Below are positions 6,133 to 8,692 of a stretch of 8,692 nt of DNA, one piece after another (the stretch's first letter is position 1; the number at the start of each line of letters is the position of its first letter). The stretch spans positions 13,997 to 22,688 of the forward strand of contig VAYL01000062.1 in assembly GCA_005884305.1 (NCBI GenBank). Reading direction: 5' to 3'. The stretch is from Actinomycetota bacterium (lineage in GTDB: Bacteria > Actinomycetota > Thermoleophilia > Solirubrobacterales > 70-9). Below the pieces are notes generated by a model, which worked only from the letters and a program-made list of their open reading frames with translations, was not told the DNA's origin and ran no database searches. Both the position numbers and the translations under genes were made by a program.

Positions 6133-7338
6133 ATGGCCACGAGCCCCGAGCGAACCAAGCGCCCGCTCACCGAGCCGTCGCGCCGGCTCGAAGCGGTCCC
6201 CGCCTACATGTTCGCCGAGCTCGAGCGGCGGGTCGCCGAGAAGCGGAAGGCCGGGATCGACGTGATCAGCCTGGGCATCGGCGATCCGGACCGCCCGACC
6301 TACCCCGAGATCGTCGCCGCGATGCAGACTGCCGTCGCCGATCCCGCGAACCACCGGTACCCATCGAACCGAGGGCGGGAGGAATTCCGCAACTCGTGCG
6401 CGGGCTTCTACGCAGAGCGCTTCGGCGTCGACATCGATCCTGAGACAGAGGTCATGCCGGCGCTCGGCGCCAAGGAGTGCATCTACCACCTCTGCTCCGC
6501 CTTCCTGGATCCCGGTGACGTCGCGCTGGCCTCGGACCCCGGCTATCCGGTCTACACGGGCGGTCCCGCGCTGGCGGGCGCCGCGGCGACGCTCATGCCG
6601 CTGCGTGCGGAGCTTGGCTTCGCGCCCGACCTCGATGGGATCCCGGTCGACGACCTCGAGCGTGCACGGCTGATGTTTCTCAACTACCCCAACAACCCGA
6701 CCGGAGCAATCGCCCCCGAGGGGCTCTTCGAGCGCGCGGTCGAGCTCGCGCGTGAGCACGAGATCCTGGTCGTGCACGACAACGCCTATTCGGAGACCAC
6801 GTACGAGGGCTATGTGGCGCCGAGTTTCCTCGCGACGCCTGGCGCCAAAGAGGTCGGCGTCGAGGTCTTCTCTCTCTCCAAGGGCTTCAACATGACCGGC
6901 TGGCGCTGCGCGGCGGTCCTCGGCAACCCCGACGCGATCGCCTCGTACTGGCGTCTCAAGACGAACGTCGACTCAGGCATGTTCGAGGCGCTCCAGATGG
7001 CGGGCGTCGCCGCACTCGCGGGGCCGAGGGGGCCGATCGAGGAGATGAACGTTATCTACGCCCGCCGGCGCGATCTGCTGGTGGATGCCCTGCGGGAAAT
7101 CGGAGTCGACGTCGAGCCTCCGAAGGGGACGATCTACGTGTGGGCCCCGGTGCCCGACGGTCACACGTCGGTCTCGTTCGCCGAGCTCGTCCTGGAGGAG
7201 GCGGCGGTCGTCGTCTCGCCGGGATCCATGTACGGGCCGAGCGGCGAGGGGTTCTTCCGCATCAGCCTGACGACGCACGATGAGCGGATCGCCGAGGCCG
7301 TCACTAGGCTTCGTGAGCACCTGGCGCCCGGCGCGTAG
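6133..7338 (+). CDS. dapL: LL-diaminopimelate aminotransferase (PLP-dependent, fold type I)
   Basis: The 401-residue protein is a class I/II aminotransferase. It shows GIGDPDRPT near residue 50, YPSNRGREEFR, the cofactor-contact motif NNPTG (188-191 for NPTG), HDNAYSE, the Schiff-base lysine Lys250 in SLSKGFNMTGWR, and Arg376 in FFRISLTT, the likely carboxylate-binding Arg. The N-terminal pattern VPAYMFAELERR and the block HDNAYSE...SFL resemble the bacterial LL-DAP aminotransferases, which convert tetrahydrodipicolinate plus glutamate directly to LL-DAP and bypass the succinylase or acetylase steps. Location next to dapF supports this. ATG 6133 matches the family start; the open frame extends upstream but overlaps dapF. 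No clear ribosome binding site is visible, so translation may depend on dapF. A related aminotransferase, for example for aspartate or alanine, is the main alternative. Confidence 0.86.
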   Translation: MATSPERTKRPLTEPSRRLEAVPAYMFAELERRVAEKRKAGIDVISLGIGDPDRPTYPEIVAAMQTAVADPANHRYPSNRGREEFRNSCAGFYAERFGVDIDPETEVMPALGAKECIYHLCSAFLDPGDVALASDPGYPVYTGGPALAGAAATLMPLRAELGFAPDLDGIPVDDLERARLMFLNYPNNPTGAIAPEGLFERAVELAREHEILVVHDNAYSETTYEGYVAPSFLATPGAKEVGVEVFSLSKGFNMTGWRCAAVLGNPDAIASYWRLKTNVDSGMFEALQMAGVAALAGPRGPIEEMNVIYARRRDLLVDALREIGVDVEPPKGTIYVWAPVPDGHTSVSFAELVLEEAAVVVSPGSMYGPSGEGFFRISLTTHDERIAEAVTRLREHLAPGA

Positions 7339-7419
7339 CAATCTGTCGAGTCCTTAATCGGATCTCAAAGGAATCTTTAGAACCCGCCGATAGGTTCCCG
7401 CGCCCTTCGCAGGACCCCG

Positions 7420-7444
7420 TGGCCCGACGGCCAATTAAGGAGAG
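7420..7444 (+). promoter_or_regulatory. Small hairpin and closely spaced ribosome binding site before the DMT gene
   Basis: TGGCC (7420-7424) pairs with GGCCA (7429-7433) around a four-base loop. It is followed directly by AAGGAG (7437-7442), which ends only two bases before the ATG at 7445. The Shine-Dalgarno match is strong, but the spacing is shorter than usual. The rest of the 106-base gap after dapL (7339-7419) shows no clear promoter or terminator. Confidence 0.4.
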
Positions 7445-8308
7445 ATGGTTCAGCTAGGCATACTGCTTGCACTCGCGAGCGCGTTCGTCGCGAACGTCGG
7501 CCTTCTCTGCAAATACCGGGGCGCCGTCGCCTCGCCCACCGTCGAGCTCTCCCATCCCCTGCGCGGCGCCGCCGGCCTGTTCCACTCGCGCTGGTGGATC
7601 ATCGGCTTCGGGGTGGCCTTCGTGGGGTGGACCCTCCACGTGGCAGCCCTGTCCGTCGCGCCGCTCTCGCTGGTCGAGACGACGATCTCTGGCGGGATCC
7701 TGCTGCTGGCCTGGATCGCCGAACGCTGGTTCGGCGTCAAGGTCGGCCCCAGGGAATGGATCGGCCTTGGCCTGTGCGCAATCGGCCTCGGACTTCTCGC
7801 TGTGACCTCGGCCGGCGGCGGTGGCGCGAGCTCCAGGTACTCGGTCGAAGCGATGATCGCCTTCGAGGCCGCCGCGGTCGCCGTGGGCACCGCCCTGCTC
7901 CTCTCGGGCAGCGCGGGCTCGCCCGGCCGTGCTACGGGACCCCTCCTCGGCATCGCCGCGGGCCTTCTGCTGGGAGTCGCGAACGTGGCCGTGAAGGCCC
8001 TGACCGGAACCGTGCCGGGTGATCCGATCAGCATTTTGAGCCCGTGGACTTTGACCGCGCTCCTGGCGGGAGTGGGCGCGTTCCTCGCGCTTGCACGCGG
8101 GCTTCAGACCGGCGGCGCGATTCCCGTGATCAGCCTCAGCTCCGTGTGCGCGAACCTGATCTCCGTGGTCGGGGGGATAGCCGTGTTCGGCGATCCGATG
8201 GGCACCGACCCCCTGGCGATCGCCGCTCGCAGCCTCGCTTTTGCGACGGTCATCGCCGCGGCGATCGTGCTCCCGGCCCCGAGCCGGACCGCGCCGGCTC
8301 GCGCCTAG
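7445..8308 (+). CDS. DMT/EamA-type multi-helix membrane transporter
   Basis: This 287-residue protein is mostly hydrophobic helices, about nine or ten, arranged as two similar halves split by a glycine/serine-rich stretch near residues 123-130. The first half contains ALSVAPLSLVETTISGGILL and an AERWFGVKVGPREWIG turn; the second ends with ISLSSVCANLISVVGGIAVFGDP. The Ala-Pro-Leu-Ser-Leu-Val segment after a helix, followed by an acidic/Trp turn, is typical of the drug/metabolite transporter superfamily, including NIPA-like and EamA proteins. The substrate cannot be told. The gene follows dapL by 106 bases and may have its own promoter. It converges with the minus-strand reductase gene, with 24 bases between the stop codons. 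Confidence 0.75.
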   Translation: MVQLGILLALASAFVANVGLLCKYRGAVASPTVELSHPLRGAAGLFHSRWWIIGFGVAFVGWTLHVAALSVAPLSLVETTISGGILLLAWIAERWFGVKVGPREWIGLGLCAIGLGLLAVTSAGGGGASSRYSVEAMIAFEAAAVAVGTALLLSGSAGSPGRATGPLLGIAAGLLLGVANVAVKALTGTVPGDPISILSPWTLTALLAGVGAFLALARGLQTGGAIPVISLSSVCANLISVVGGIAVFGDPMGTDPLAIAARSLAFATVIAAAIVLPAPSRTAPARA

Positions 8309-8332
8309 ATCCGCGCCCCTTTGAGCGGCCCT

Positions 8333-8692
8333 CTACGCCGCCGCTGGAAGCTTGCCCTCGGCCTCGAGGGTGTCGCGAAGACCCTGTTCCAGGCCGCGGG
8401 GTGAGTAGCCCAGCTCGGCCATCGCCTTGTCGTGCTTGGCCCAGAAGGTCACATTGTGGGCGGTTGAGATCAGCTCGCGCAGATTCGGCGGTTGGCCCAT
8501 GACCTTCCCGACGACGGGGCCGATCGGGGCCATTGCCTTCAGCAGGCCGGTCGGCATCGCGCGGCGGGGCGGCTTGCGCCCCGAGACTCGGGCCAGCGTG
8601 TCCATCATGTCCCGCATCGTGGTGATCTGCCCGCCGAGAATGTAGGACTCACCGACCTTTCCCTTGTCGAGAGCCAGTAGCACGCCGTCGGC
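8333..8692 (-). CDS. NAD-dependent epimerase / dihydroflavonol reductase-like protein, C-terminal part (partial)
   Basis: Reading leftwards from the window edge, 119 residues end in TAG at 8335-8333. The visible start ADGVLLALDKGKVGESYILGG matches the segment after the Rossmann fold in extended short-chain reductases, where a VADGHLLAL motif leads to GERYILGG. The later FWAKHDKAMAELGYSPRGLEQGLRDTL is the usual closing helix, with the Lys-Ala-x-x-Glu-Leu-Gly-Tyr pattern. These proteins act on nucleotide sugars, hopanoid-linked sugars or flavonoid-like ketones; the part that would show cofactor binding and the catalytic Tyr-x3-Lys is off the window. The frame is open to base 8692, so the true start lies beyond it. 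Confidence 0.78.
   Translation of the reverse strand, partial: ADGVLLALDKGKVGESYILGGQITTMRDMMDTLARVSGRKPPRRAMPTGLLKAMAPIGPVVGKVMGQPPNLRELISTAHNVTFWAKHDKAMAELGYSPRGLEQGLRDTLEAEGKLPAAA

Noticed and set aside
8309..8332. Bidirectional terminator between the convergent DMT and reductase genes
   Set aside because: The 24-base gap has no stable hairpin with a T tract on either strand.

Overview
This is a GC-rich chromosomal segment of housekeeping genes. The gene set and protein styles (recX, rny, miaB-miaA, an LL-diaminopimelate aminotransferase next to dapF, a DapF beginning VRFEKWQALGNDY) suggest an actinomycetote of the class Thermoleophilia (Solirubrobacterales/Gaiellales type). That assignment comes from remembered family resemblance, not from a search. 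No mobile element, CRISPR array, rRNA or tRNA gene is visible.

Layout, left to right: the 3' end of recX (1-99, +); a 438-base non-coding stretch holding a long inverted repeat, a terminator-like hairpin and a candidate promoter; rny, encoding ribonuclease Y, which carries an apparent 32-base deletion and frameshift exactly at the KH-domain signature loop (538-1918); a membrane-anchored type 1 copper protein (1979-2512); a short leader with alternative hairpins and a mini-ORF; then a tight run of five genes, miaB (2608-3927), miaA (3924-4808, apparently starting at CTG), a VOC/glyoxalase-fold protein (4832-5263), dapF (5271-6113) and dapL (6133-7338). After a 106-base gap comes a ten-helix-type DMT transporter (7445-8308), converging with the C-terminal part of an NAD-dependent epimerase/reductase on the minus strand (8333-8692, cut by the window edge).

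Three processes are represented. RecX and RNase Y belong to recombination control and RNA turnover. MiaA and MiaB act in sequence on adenosine 37 of tRNAs that read UNN codons: prenylation to i6A, then methylthiolation to ms2i6A. DapL and DapF would together make LL-diaminopimelate in one step from tetrahydrodipicolinate and epimerise it to meso-DAP for lysine and peptidoglycan. The strongest oddity is in this last pair. The DapF homologue has serine in place of both catalytic cysteines (positions 73 and 215) and glutamine in place of the usual active-site histidine (157), while the rest of the fold signature is intact. Either a different chemistry or a different substrate is implied. Other points worth a second look are the rny lesion and its missing membrane anchor, the CTG start of miaA, and the structured regions before miaB and rny.
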